This document shows, one piece after another, positions 27,136-36,055 of a DNA stretch of 64,000 nucleotides; position 1 is the first letter of the stretch, and the number at the start of each line of letters is the position of its first letter. Origin of the DNA: JASTVH01 sp042862465 (lineage in GTDB: Bacteria > Pseudomonadota > Gammaproteobacteria > Pseudomonadales > Oleiphilaceae). The position numbers and the translations under genes are program-made. The DNA lies in NCBI GenBank assembly GCA_042862465.1, contig JASTVH010000007.1, positions 186,001 through 250,000 of the forward strand, read 5' to 3'. The notes beneath the pieces are model-generated. The model did not search any database. It saw nothing but the letters and a program-made list of their open reading frames with translations, and had not been told where the DNA came from.

Positions 27136-27165
27136 CGTTGGACGCTGGACATTGGACGTTGGAAT
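27136..27165. repeat. GACGTTGGAC-type short repeats
   Basis: GCGTTGGACGCTGGACATTGG and ACGTTGG form a run of near-10-base units. Similar runs lie at 18138-18176, 35087-35116, 36622-36640, 50745-50771, 61456-61490 and 61597-61618, always between genes. Confidence 0.55.
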
Positions 27166-27264
27166 TTTGTAGCAGGCTGATTTGAGTCAAGCTTTGTTGG
27201 CACGGCGAGTGGGACAGTATGCTAAGCCGAATGACTGGATTCCTTCATCGATCAACGGACCCCC

Positions 27265-28601
27265 ATGGCTCAAAAGATACTGACTTTCTCTGCCTTCCCT
27301 TCCCTCTGGCGCCTGACGGATCGGCTCTCAGGTTTTATCCACGGCCGCCTCTGGCTCAAGGTGCTGATCGCCATGGTCATGGGGTGCACGACAGGGGTGC
27401 TGCTCGGCCCGGGCATCAGCGGGATCGAGCCGGAGAATGTCCAGTTGATCGCCAACTGGGCGGCCTTGCCCGGTTACCTGTTCCTTTCACTGGTGCAGAT
27501 GATCGTCATCCCTCTGGTAATCGCATCGATTATTCTGGGGATGGCCTCCAGCGAGAATACCGACCAGCTGCGGCGCATTGGCACGCGAACCGTGCTGTTT
27601 TTTGGCGTTTCCACCTTGATGGCGGTCTTTATCGGGTTGTTCTATGCCCTCCTGATTCGCCCGGGGGATTTCATGGTGCCCCAGGCCATTGGCAGCCTGC
27701 CCGCCTCCACCACACCGGCCGCCTTCTCCTTCCTGAACCTGCCCTCGCAGATTGCCGGCCTGATTCCCACCAACCCGCTCAAGGCCGGGGTGGAGCAGAA
27801 CATGCTGCAGATGGTCATGCTCGCCATCCTGGTGGGCATCGCTTTGGTGACCATGCCGCCACGTCAGAGCAAGCCGCTACTGGAACTGCTGGGATCCATA
27901 ATGGAGCTGAGCATGGTGGTGGTGCGCTGGGCCATGTATATCGTGCCATTCGCCGTGTTCGGTCTGATGCTGCGCCTCACCACCCAACTGGGGCTGGAAG
28001 CGCTGGTGGGCGTCACCCTCTACGTGGTGGTTGTCCTCCTGGGACTGCTGACGGTCTTTGCCCTTTACCTACTGATCTATCAGGTGGGCCGGCGCCGCTC
28101 ACCGTTGGCGTTCCTGAAAGCCACCCGGGATACCCTGCTGCTGGCCTTTTCCACGTCCAGTTCCGCCGCGGTCATGCCGGTCACCCTGCAGACAGCCCAG
28201 GAACGCCTGGAGATCCGCCGCGCCATCGCCCAGTTCGTCATTCCCCTGGGGACCACTATCAGGTGGTGGCCACGGTGTTTCTGGCGCAGGTCTTCCATGT
28301 CGATCTCGGCCTGGCGCAACTGCTATTGGTCATCACCATCGCCGTTGGCGCCTCTATCGGCTCCCCCGGCACCCCGGGCATCGGCATTGTTATCCTCTCC
28401 ATGATGCTGGCCACTGTGGGCATCCCCGCCGAGGGCATTGCTCTGATCATTGGTGTCGACCGTCTTCTGGACATGTGCCGGACCACCGTCAACGTGACCG
28501 GTGATCTGGTGGCCGCCAGTGTTCTGGACCGCTGGCTGCCGCTGGAAGAAGGTGAACAGCAGGCATCCAAAGAAACTGTTCAAGGGGTGAGCGAGGCATG
28601 A
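27265..28601 (+). pseudogene. dicarboxylate/amino acid:cation symporter (DAACS), frameshifted by deletion
   Basis: Two reading frames together encode one Na+/H+:dicarboxylate or glutamate symporter of the DAACS/GltP family. Frame one (27265 to about 28256) covers the first six to seven membrane segments and the SSSAAVMPVT serine-rich hairpin. It then ends normal homology at IPLGTT. Frame two resumes from Tyr at 28257 (YQVVATVFLAQVF) to the stop at 28599-28601, covering the second hairpin ASIGSPGTPG and the last helix with the DRLLDMCRTTVNVTGD motif. The eight residues expected between, including the substrate/Na+-binding NMDGT, are missing, equal to a 25-base deletion. Without them the protein should not transport. 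Confidence 0.85.
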
Positions 28602-28674
28602 CCAGGATCAAGGTTTTGTTCTGCCGGAGAGCGTTACGCTAACTCCATAGACAACAACAAAAGGGAGGATGCTC

Positions 28675-30096
28675 ATGAGTCATCACATGGAACCCATGAG
28701 CTCGGTGGACACCGCCTGGCTAAGGATGGAGTCTGAAAGTAATCTCATGATGATCTGTGGGGTCTGGGTACTGGACCGCCCCATTGATATGGACCGTTTT
28801 CGTGCTGTCATTGAACAGCGCCTGCTGCGTTTTGATCGTTTTCGTCAGCGAGTGGTCCACAAGGACGGCGAAGAATATTGGGAAGAAGACCCGCACTTCT
28901 ACCTGGAAAACCATATTCACCGCGCCGCCCTGCCCGGGGCCGCCGGCAAGGAAGAACTGCAGGACTTCGTGAGCGATCTGGCCAGCACACCGCTGGATTT
29001 CAATCATCCGCTGTGGCAATTCCATCTCATCGACAAATACGAAGAAGGCGCCGCCATGGTGGCGCGCATCCATCACTGTATCGCCGATGGCATCGCCCTG
29101 GTTCGCGTCATGCTCTCGCTGGCCGACGAAGCCGGCGACCGCCCCCGCCCCGAATACCACAAAGAGCCCAAGCGCGACTTCCTCAGTTCGCTGATGCACC
29201 CGCTGGAGCAGATGGCCGAGCGCGGTGCCCACCTGGGGCATGAATTGGTGGAAGAGACCCTGGATCTGGTGCGCCACCCCAATCACCTTGCGGAGCTGGC
29301 CGAGAAAGGACGACACATCGGTGAAGAGTGGCTGGAAAAAGGCCGCCATATCGGTGAGGAACTCGCCCGACTGGGGCTCATGCCGCGCGATACACGCACG
29401 CACCTGCACAAGCCGTTGACCGGCCGCAAGGCCGTGGCCTGGGCCGACCCGCTGTCACTGAACGACGTCAAGGACACCGCCCACCTGCTCACCGGCACCG
29501 TGAACGACGTGCTGATGACAGCCGCCGCCGGCGCGCTGCGCCGCTACCTGATGGAGGCGGATCGCGAGCTGAAGGGCAACATTCACGTGGCTGTTCCCTT
29601 CAATCTGCGCCCGCTGGACAAGCCGATCGAGAAGCTCGGCAACGAGTTCGGGCTGGTGATGGTGGAACTGCCCCTGAAGCAGCCGGATCCGATCAAACGC
29701 TTCCACGAAGTTCAGGCCAACATGCGGCAACTGAAAGAGAGCGTGCAGCCGATGGTCACCTTTGGCCTGCTGAGCATCTTCGGTGCCGGTCCTGCCAACC
29801 TGGAAAAGGCCGCGCTGGACTTCCTCAGTGAGAAGTCCTCCCTGGTAATGACCAATGTGCCCGGCCCCAAGAGTCCGCTGACCATCGCCGGCGCCCATAT
29901 TCTGCAGCCGCTGGTGTGGGTGCCGCAGTCCGGGTCCATTGGCGTTGGCCTGAGCATTCTCAGCTACGCCGGCACCGTGCAGTTTGGCCTGATTGCAGAC
30001 CAGGCGCAGATTCACGATCCCAACCGCGTGGCGCGCTATTTCCTGGAAAGCTTCGAAGAACTGAAAAGCGCGATTCACGGCAAGAAAACCGCCTAG
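28675..30096 (+). CDS. wax ester synthase/diacylglycerol acyltransferase (WS/DGAT)
   Basis: A bifunctional acyltransferase making wax esters or triacylglycerols from acyl-CoA and fatty alcohol or diacylglycerol. The 473-residue protein has the catalytic HHCIADG (133-139), PLW (112-114), the conserved Asn-Asp pair at 277-278 and MTNVPGP (392-398). Between the two halves, residues 179-232 hold 11-residue repeats (AERGAHLGHEL, AEKGRHIGEEW, EKGRHIGEEL) that should form an amphipathic helix. ATG 28675 was chosen because AGGGAGG ends 6 bases before it; the ATG at 28669 abuts it. A good terminator follows. Confidence 0.93.
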   Translation: MSHHMEPMSSVDTAWLRMESESNLMMICGVWVLDRPIDMDRFRAVIEQRLLRFDRFRQRVVHKDGEEYWEEDPHFYLENHIHRAALPGAAGKEELQDFVSDLASTPLDFNHPLWQFHLIDKYEEGAAMVARIHHCIADGIALVRVMLSLADEAGDRPRPEYHKEPKRDFLSSLMHPLEQMAERGAHLGHELVEETLDLVRHPNHLAELAEKGRHIGEEWLEKGRHIGEELARLGLMPRDTRTHLHKPLTGRKAVAWADPLSLNDVKDTAHLLTGTVNDVLMTAAAGALRRYLMEADRELKGNIHVAVPFNLRPLDKPIEKLGNEFGLVMVELPLKQPDPIKRFHEVQANMRQLKESVQPMVTFGLLSIFGAGPANLEKAALDFLSEKSSLVMTNVPGPKSPLTIAGAHILQPLVWVPQSGSIGVGLSILSYAGTVQFGLIADQAQIHDPNRVARYFLESFEELKSAIHGKKTA

Positions 30097-30105
30097 CGTT
30101 TTCCA

Positions 30106-30142
30106 CCGCCTCACCCTCGCATTTGCGGGGTGGGGCTTTTTT
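30106..30142 (+). terminator. Rho-independent terminator after WS/DGAT
   Basis: CGCCTCACCCTCGC pairs with GCGGGGTGGGGC (one bulged C) around an ATTT loop, directly followed by TTTTTT. It begins 10 bases after the acyltransferase stop. Confidence 0.85.
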
Positions 30143-30181
30143 AACTTACAAACCAGGGCCCTCACACAAGGAACGGATACC

Positions 30182-30733
30182 ATGAAACGGTTGGCTCCCA
30201 AGGTTCGCACTTTCCCTCTCTTTCTACTCGCACTGACCACATTGCTCAGCGCCTGCGCGTCCATGGTCAGCCCTGAAGACGTGATGGTGGAATACCGGCC
30301 GGAGACCGACTTCAGCCAGTACCGGACCTTCCAGGTGGAGTCGGTGCCGATCGAGGCCCGCGGCACCCAGATTCACCAGATGATCACCCAAGCCCTGACG
30401 GAACAGCTTCAGGAAAAAGGCCTGGAGCCGGCCGACAGGGACCAGGCCGACCTGCTCGTGCGCTATGCCACCAAACTGGAACAAAGCGAGCGGCTCACCA
30501 CGGATTACATCCCCTACGAAAAAGGCATGACCACTCGCTACGGCCTCCAGCCCTACATGGAGGGCAGTCTCCTGATCAACATGGTGGATCGGGCCAGCGA
30601 TCAGGTGGTGTGGAAAGCGGTCAAGCGCCGGGAATTGCAATCCATGGAACTCAAGGGCGTGACCCAGGAACGGGTCAGCGAGTCGGTCGCCGATTTACTG
30701 GATGATTTCCCGCCGGGACAGGGTCTGTGGTGA
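30182..30733 (+). CDS. DUF4136 lipoprotein
   Basis: A 183-residue predicted lipoprotein of the DUF4136 family. Signal peptide with lipobox LLSAC (Cys near residue 25), then the family start YRPETDFSQYRTFQV and an alternating strand/helix body ending VADLLDDFPP. Family function is unknown; it is likely anchored in the outer membrane. AAGGAA lies before the ATG. It has its own unit after the WS/DGAT terminator and is convergent with the HlyD-type gene, with 7 bases between stops. Confidence 0.88.
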   Translation: MKRLAPKVRTFPLFLLALTTLLSACASMVSPEDVMVEYRPETDFSQYRTFQVESVPIEARGTQIHQMITQALTEQLQEKGLEPADRDQADLLVRYATKLEQSERLTTDYIPYEKGMTTRYGLQPYMEGSLLINMVDRASDQVVWKAVKRRELQSMELKGVTQERVSESVADLLDDFPPGQGLW

Positions 30734-30740
30734 TGAAAGA

Positions 30741-31934
30741 TCAGCGCACGGAGACGCGGGTTCCGACCTCCACCTGGTTGCCGGGATGGCGAATCACCGT
30801 CGTGCCGGCTGTCACACCGCCGGTGATCTGGGTCGCCAGACCATTGCTGCGACCGGTCTCCACGGGCACCAGCCGAGCCTCGTCGTTTTCCACCACGAAA
30901 ACCGCTTCGCCGCCCTCATGGTCAAAGACAGCCGATGCCGGCACCTGCAGCACGTCATCGTTTTCCCACAGTACGAATTCGGCGGTCACCCGATAGCCAT
31001 CCCCCAGGGACTCCCAGAGCTTCCGGGGAGACGCCAGCTGCACGATGACCCGCACACGCTGCTCTTCCACACCCAGAGCGGAGACATCCTCATACCCGAC
31101 GGGTTCAACCCGGCTGACCGTGCCCTGTAGCGGATCACCGCCCCATTCCGTCAGCCGCACGGCCATCCCCGGCGCCAGCTTGACCGCATCAAAGCTGAGT
31201 ACATCCACCTCCACATCCAGGGCCCCGGGATCACCCAGCTCCAGCAGAGCCTCGCCCGCCTGCACCACCCCCTCGCTCTCCCGATAGACCGCCAGGATGG
31301 CGCCATTGACGGGAGAATGGATGGCCACCACATCCAGATCCTCGTCGCCGTTCTCCCGGGCCGCCGAAATATCCAGCCGGGTGCGTGCCGCCGCCAGCTC
31401 GTGGCGGGCCACTTCCGCCTGGAAGCGGGCCGAGCGGGCCATGGCCTCGTTGCGCTGCTGGGTAGCCTGGGCCTGTTCCAGGGCATCCCGGGAAACGAAG
31501 TCGGTCTGGTTCAGACGCTGCAGGCGCCGGAGTTCCTCCCGTGCCAGCTGGGCATCGGCTTCCGCTGCCTCGACCCGCTGATCGGCCGCCGCGACTGACG
31601 ATTTGGCGGCCTCCACCCGGGCCCGCGCCTCCGCCAGACTGCGGGCATCCAGCACGCTGGCGGGCAGCGGTTCGATCTCGGTCAGCCACTCGCCGGGAAT
31701 CACCGCATCCCCCACTTCCCCTTCGATCCGGTGCAGGTACCCGGAAACCGGCGCGGAAATCACATAGCGGTCCTGCACCCGGGTCTTGCCCTCTTCGGTG
31801 ATGGTGACTTTCATCGGGGCCCGGTGAACGCTGTCCACATCGACCCATACCGGATCCGGCCGCAGGGCAAAAACCACGGCGACAATCGCCAGGACTGCCA
31901 TCAATGACCAGAAAAACCAGCGCCCTTTCTGCAT
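30741..31934 (-). CDS. HlyD/RND-type periplasmic adaptor of ABC exporter
   Basis: A 397-residue membrane-fusion protein anchored by an N-terminal helix (about 6-24). The biotinyl-lipoyl halves are ISAPVSGYLHRIEGEVGDAV and IHSPVNGAILAV; between them lies an Ala/Glu-rich coiled coil (about 100-190); beta-barrel and membrane-proximal domains follow. It should bridge the ABC permease to an outer-membrane factor, which is not encoded here. Last gene of the ABC-FtsX-HlyD operon, starting 3 bases after the permease stop, with GGGAG before the ATG. Confidence 0.92.
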   Translation of the reverse strand: MQKGRWFFWSLMAVLAIVAVVFALRPDPVWVDVDSVHRAPMKVTITEEGKTRVQDRYVISAPVSGYLHRIEGEVGDAVIPGEWLTEIEPLPASVLDARSLAEARARVEAAKSSVAAADQRVEAAEADAQLAREELRRLQRLNQTDFVSRDALEQAQATQQRNEAMARSARFQAEVARHELAAARTRLDISAARENGDEDLDVVAIHSPVNGAILAVYRESEGVVQAGEALLELGDPGALDVEVDVLSFDAVKLAPGMAVRLTEWGGDPLQGTVSRVEPVGYEDVSALGVEEQRVRVIVQLASPRKLWESLGDGYRVTAEFVLWENDDVLQVPASAVFDHEGGEAVFVVENDEARLVPVETGRSNGLATQITGGVTAGTTVIRHPGNQVEVGTRVSVR

Positions 31935-31937
31935 GCG

Positions 31938-34301
31938 TTACTCCCGTGTTTTTAGAACGGCCACCAGATCGAGATTGCGTAAACGCCACCAGGCCATCAT
32001 CCCCGACAGCAGGGCCGAAACGATCACGATGGTGGCGGCGATGGCCAGGGTTTGCGGGGTGATGATCAGCGGCACCCGGTAGAGTTCGGTCTGCATCGCC
32101 GTGACCAGCGCCCAGGCCATGCCCTGCCCCAACAGCCAGCCCAGGGGTATGCCCAGGCAGAGCAGCAGCGCCACTTCGCCCAGCAGGATATGCCCCACCT
32201 CCCCGCGTGTGTACCCCAGCACCCGCAGGCTGGCCAGTTCCCGTCCCCGCTCAGCGAGGGAGATGCGGACGGTGTTGTAGATCACCCCGAAGGCGATGAC
32301 CGCCCCCAGTATGCCGTTAAAGAAGGTGAAGGTTAGGAAGGTGTTGGCGAGGGTCTCGTAGAAACTGTCCAGCATCGCCTGGCGATCATTCACCGCCATC
32401 ACCTGGGGCTTGTCCCGCAGGCTGTTGTAGACCCGCTGGGCCCGGGCATCGTCGATGTTGAGCTGCGCCTGGTTGATGACCCGCCCTTCCCGCAGGTAGC
32501 GGTTGAGCGCATCCCGACGCATGTAGGCGCCCACCCCGAGAAACTCGCTGGTCACACCAGCCACGGGGATGGTCAGCGACTGCCGCTTGCCTTCCAGCAC
32601 CTCGACCTGCAGGGATTGCCCCGGCCGCACCCCGAGTTTATCGGCCAGAAAGTCCGTGAGTAGCAAACCGTCGGCTGGCAGACGGACCGGTTCCATCGCC
32701 TCGTCGATCACGAACTGCAGGCGAGCGCCCTCGGTCAGGCCGGTAATCGACGAGCGTTCCGACCGGTGGCCATGCACCAGCTTCACCGCCACCGAACGGG
32801 TCCCTTCGGCATAGAGAATGCCCGGCTCGCGAACCAGGCCGTGCAAGACATTCTCGTTCACCGGATCAACCAGAGTGATCGACAGATCCTGCTGCTGCAC
32901 CCGGGCAAACTGGGCGTGCACCATGAGCGACACCGCATCGAACTGGAAATTGCCCACCACCACGATGGCGGTGGCAAAGCCGATACCCACCACCGAGAAC
33001 AGCCCCCGCAAGGGCCGTCGCAGCAACTGCCGCAGAATGATACGCGCAGGCGGCGACCAGCGGATGGCGCTCAGCACCCGCTCCAGCCACGACACCTGAA
33101 ATCGCACCGGTGCCTCGGGCCGCATGGCCTCCGCCGGCGGCAGCTTCACCGCCCGGCGAATGGCCTGCCAGGCGCCCAGCCAGGCCACCAGCAGGGTTGT
33201 CGCCGTAATCGCCAGGATGGCGACCAGCGGCACCCGGAACAGCAGCTCGGGGAAACGGTAATACTGCAGATAGAGCTCACTCATGGCGCGCCCCAGCCAG
33301 AGCCCGAGCACCAGCCCCAACACCAGACCGATGGCGCTGATCAGCAACACCAGCTGGCTGTAATGCCAGCCTACCTGGCGGTTGGTGTAACCGAAGGCCT
33401 TGAGTATGGCGATCACATCCCGCTGAGTGGTAATCAGCCGGCTGATCACCACATGGAGCAGGAACATGGCCACGCTCATGAAGATGGCGGGAAACACCGT
33501 GGCCATGGTCTTGAGCTGTTCCAGTTCGTCCGAAAGGAAGCGATGGGAAAACTGGTCTTTACGGGCATAGGCGCCGGTCCCGCCATAGGGGGCGAGCAAC
33601 CGGTCCAGGCGCGTGATCACATCCGCCACCGGCATACTCGGGCTCACCCTGGCCACGATACTGTTGAAGGCCCCTTCCCGATCCATGGCCGCGCCCAGCG
33701 TGGGCCGGGAAAGCCACAGCACACCGTAGGCCTTATAGTCGGGCAGCATGGCACCCGGGGGGATCACGTAGATGAACTCCGGCGATTCCACGATGCCCAC
33801 CACACTCAGGGTCTGCTCACGACCATTGATGATGGCGTGCAGGCGATCTCCCAGCTGCAGATCATGGGCCTCGGCAAAGCTGCCGATCACTGCCACTTCA
33901 TTGATCCGCCGCGCATCGGGCAGGCGCCCCTTGCGCAGGTATAGCCGGTTGACCTCGGGCTGGCCCTGCTCCGGCACCGAGATCAGCCGTGCCGAGACCG
34001 GCGATCCCACCCCGGGCATGCGCAGCTTGGCGGCGCCCTGAACGCGGGTGGTCAGACGGGTGATACCGGGAATGGCGGCGATACGCTCTTCCAGGTGATT
34101 GGGGGCGCGGGTCAGGTCCACAAACACATCGGCAAAGGCATACTCGGCATAGTATTGCGCGCGGGTGGCCTGCAGGGAGCTGTAATTGGCCACCGACAGC
34201 AGGCAGACCGCCACGCCCCCGGCAATCACCAGGGCAATGGCCAGCACCTGCCCCCGCAGATGCCAGATTTCCCGTCGCAGTTTCTGCTGCAGGACGCTCA
34301 T
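31938..34301 (-). CDS. ABC transporter permease, FtsX/MacB-like, fused pair
   Basis: A 787-residue permease with two FtsX-type modules in one chain: an N-terminal helix, a large periplasmic domain, three helices (about 265-400), a second periplasmic domain and three C-terminal helices. FtsX signatures are MSVAMFLLHVVISRL with AILKAFGYTNRQVG and the later ERGRELASLRVLGYTRGEVG. Such permeases usually move lipids, lipoproteins or exported peptides mechanically rather than classic substrates. ATG 34301 was chosen; the frame is open upstream but overlaps the ATPase gene. It begins just after the ATPase stop (34304-34306). Confidence 0.92.
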   Translation of the reverse strand: MSVLQQKLRREIWHLRGQVLAIALVIAGGVAVCLLSVANYSSLQATRAQYYAEYAFADVFVDLTRAPNHLEERIAAIPGITRLTTRVQGAAKLRMPGVGSPVSARLISVPEQGQPEVNRLYLRKGRLPDARRINEVAVIGSFAEAHDLQLGDRLHAIINGREQTLSVVGIVESPEFIYVIPPGAMLPDYKAYGVLWLSRPTLGAAMDREGAFNSIVARVSPSMPVADVITRLDRLLAPYGGTGAYARKDQFSHRFLSDELEQLKTMATVFPAIFMSVAMFLLHVVISRLITTQRDVIAILKAFGYTNRQVGWHYSQLVLLISAIGLVLGLVLGLWLGRAMSELYLQYYRFPELLFRVPLVAILAITATTLLVAWLGAWQAIRRAVKLPPAEAMRPEAPVRFQVSWLERVLSAIRWSPPARIILRQLLRRPLRGLFSVVGIGFATAIVVVGNFQFDAVSLMVHAQFARVQQQDLSITLVDPVNENVLHGLVREPGILYAEGTRSVAVKLVHGHRSERSSITGLTEGARLQFVIDEAMEPVRLPADGLLLTDFLADKLGVRPGQSLQVEVLEGKRQSLTIPVAGVTSEFLGVGAYMRRDALNRYLREGRVINQAQLNIDDARAQRVYNSLRDKPQVMAVNDRQAMLDSFYETLANTFLTFTFFNGILGAVIAFGVIYNTVRISLAERGRELASLRVLGYTRGEVGHILLGEVALLLCLGIPLGWLLGQGMAWALVTAMQTELYRVPLIITPQTLAIAATIVIVSALLSGMMAWWRLRNLDLVAVLKTRE

Positions 34302-34303
34302 GG

Positions 34304-35017
34304 CTACCAACTCAGCTCTTTGGGGTCGCGCCGCTGGGTATTGCGGTATTCCCCGCTGATACGGCCGTCCGAAAGGGTGATCACCCGGTCGGCCATATCG
34401 GCAATGCTGGCGTTGTGGGTAATGATGACGGTGGTGGTGCCGGTCTCGATATTGGCGCGGGCCAGCGCATCCAGCACGATCACGCCGGTTTTGGAGTCCA
34501 GGGCCCCGGTGGGTTCGTCGCACAGCAGCACCGCCGGGTTCTTGGCCACCGCCCGGGCAATGGCGACGCGCTGCTGCTCCCCACCCGAGAGCTGGGCCGG
34601 AAAGTGATCCCGCCGCTCCGCCAGCCCCACCATGCCCAGGGCCTGCTCCGGCGTCATGGGTTCTTTGGCGATCTCGGTGACGGCGGCCACGTTTTCTTCG
34701 GCGGTGAGACTGCTGATGAGGTTGTAGAACTGGAAGACAAAGCCGACATGATCTCGGCGGTAGCGCGTCAGCTCGCGGTCACTGGCGCCGTCGAGGCGGG
34801 TATCGCCATAGCGGACCTGGCCGGTGGAGGGCACGTCGAGGCCGCCGAGAATGTTCAGCAGGGTGGACTTGCCGGAGCCGGAGGCGCCCAGCAGGACCAC
34901 CAGCTCGCCGGCATAGAGCGTCAGGTCCACCCCGCCCAGGGCCTTCACCTGAACCTCGCCGAGATCGTAGGTTTTAGTCAGGCCCCGGGTTTCGAAAACC
35001 ACCTGCCGCTGATCCAT
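34304..35017 (-). CDS. ABC transporter ATP-binding protein (LolD/MacB-like)
   Basis: A 237-residue ATPase driving the FtsX-type permease. Walker A GASGSGKST lies at 44-52, the Q-loop in VFQFYNL, the signature LSGGEQQ at 143-149, Walker B LLCDEPT at 164-170, and the switch His in ITHN. The LolD/MacB subclass is indicated by LNILGGLDVPSTG. ATG 35017 was chosen with GGTGG upstream; the GTG at 35026 is less likely. First gene of the three-gene exporter operon. Confidence 0.95.
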   Translation of the reverse strand: MDQRQVVFETRGLTKTYDLGEVQVKALGGVDLTLYAGELVVLLGASGSGKSTLLNILGGLDVPSTGQVRYGDTRLDGASDRELTRYRRDHVGFVFQFYNLISSLTAEENVAAVTEIAKEPMTPEQALGMVGLAERRDHFPAQLSGGEQQRVAIARAVAKNPAVLLCDEPTGALDSKTGVIVLDALARANIETGTTTVIITHNASIADMADRVITLSDGRISGEYRNTQRRDPKELSW

Positions 35018-35361
35018 GGCTGCCACCGTCTGAAAGTCGTTGTTTTAGGGTAGGCGATTACTTTTGCGGGGTTTTTGCGGCAGGTCAATGTGTTGGACGT
35101 TGGTCAGTGGATTGTTGTTCGGAGAAAAACAGAGGGCTGCGGCACCTGGCTCAATGTCTCCCTAAAGGTCGCGACTTAAAGCCCCTCGCCCCGACGGAGA
35201 GAGAGGGGGTTGGAGTGAGTGGGAGCCGACGCTATACCACGGCCGAATCCAAAGTGAGCAGATTAGGCACCTTTTGGCGCCTTCCCCCTCACCCTGGCCC
35301 TCTCCCCGATGGGGCGAGGGGATGTATGGAGCGGCGCAGGGTGGTAACCGGAGTTTCGCAA
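35018..35361. other. intergenic region with mosaic repeat
   Basis: This 344-base stretch precedes the ABC operon and follows the haem protein gene. It holds GACGTTGG-type motifs at about 35087-35116 and the full mosaic repeat at 35180-35324. The operon promoter presumably lies in the first 60 bases; none is obvious. Confidence 0.5.
35180..35324. repeat. 145-bp mosaic repeat, full copy
   Basis: It has the same order of parts as 23440-23582: GCCCCTCGCCCC, GAGGGGGTTGGAGTGAG, AGCCGACGCT...CGGCCGAATCC, GGCACCTTTTGGCGCC, CCCCCTCACCCTGGCCCTC and GGGGCGAGGGGATG. The outer arms are inverted repeats of each other. Confidence 0.85.
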
Positions 35362-35925
35362 CTACCGCTCCGGCCAATACTGCACCACAAAAGCCCCTCG
35401 CAATTCGCCCTTCTTGAAGCCGGTCGCCTCATCCTGCGGATACAGCCGGTCAATGGTGGCCTGCACCTTGGGTTCAATGTTCTCGCCGTGGCAGGACAGG
35501 CACAGGCCCTGGGTCGGGATGGCGCTCATGTAGTCGTAACGCGGGCCCTTTTCGGTGTCCACCGTGCGCCACACTTCCGCCGGTTTACCGTTGACCACGG
35601 GCTGATCCTGCATGGCCTGCAACTGCTCGCGCTGCCACTCGGAAGGCGCATTGCCCGGGTTGCGCACTTTCAGCGCGGTGCGGCCCACCAGCCAGCCATC
35701 TTCACTGTGGTTCTCTGCCAGCGCCGGCGCGGCCGACTTACACACCTCGATCCCCTTTTCGAAGCCGCCACTCTTGATTGCCGGCTTGAGGGTGCCTTTC
35801 AGGTCCTTGCCCAGGGCCATGGCCTTTTGCCGCGCTTGAGATACAAACGCATCCTCGGATATCGTCTCCGCGCCAACCCCGGCGACCATAACACAGAGCA
35901 GCAGCATCAGTAACGAACGTTTCAT
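35362..35925 (-). CDS. DUF3365 (Tll0287-like) c-type haem protein
   Basis: A 187-residue periplasmic protein with a signal peptide (RSLLMLLL, cleavage near residue 19) and one c-type haem site CLSCH at 142-146. The DUF3365 signatures are present: GIEVCKSAAPALA near 59 and a PTQGLCLSCHGE block. Such domains act as haem or redox sensors and electron carriers; the role here is unknown. ATG 35925 was chosen because AAGGGG lies 6 bases upstream. It is divergent from the rhodanese gene with an Anr/FNR-like box between. Confidence 0.88.
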   Translation of the reverse strand: MKRSLLMLLLCVMVAGVGAETISEDAFVSQARQKAMALGKDLKGTLKPAIKSGGFEKGIEVCKSAAPALAENHSEDGWLVGRTALKVRNPGNAPSEWQREQLQAMQDQPVVNGKPAEVWRTVDTEKGPRYDYMSAIPTQGLCLSCHGENIEPKVQATIDRLYPQDEATGFKKGELRGAFVVQYWPER

Positions 35926-36002
35926 CGTCATCCCCTTGTAGAGTTCCTTCTGCGTACCCATACTATCAATATATATTTTTATATATCTTGTTGCATAACG
36001 CA

Positions 36003-36016
36003 CTGATCTGGATCAA
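36003..36016. promoter_or_regulatory. Anr/FNR-like box
   Basis: CTGAT-CTGG-ATCAA differs by one base from the FNR/Anr consensus TTGAT-N4-ATCAA. It is between the divergent haem-protein gene (ATG 78 bases away) and the rhodanese gene (ATG 40 bases away). Oxygen-responsive control of one or both genes is inferred. Confidence 0.55.
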
Positions 36017-36055
36017 AACCCGAAACGATTGGACCTTCAAAAAGTGGAGTGAACG

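Noticed and set aside
27219..27264. Upstream extension of the symporter frame as a longer N-terminus
   Set aside because: That reading is in the other frame of the same gene and does not resemble family N-termini; it only serves the second half after the deletion.
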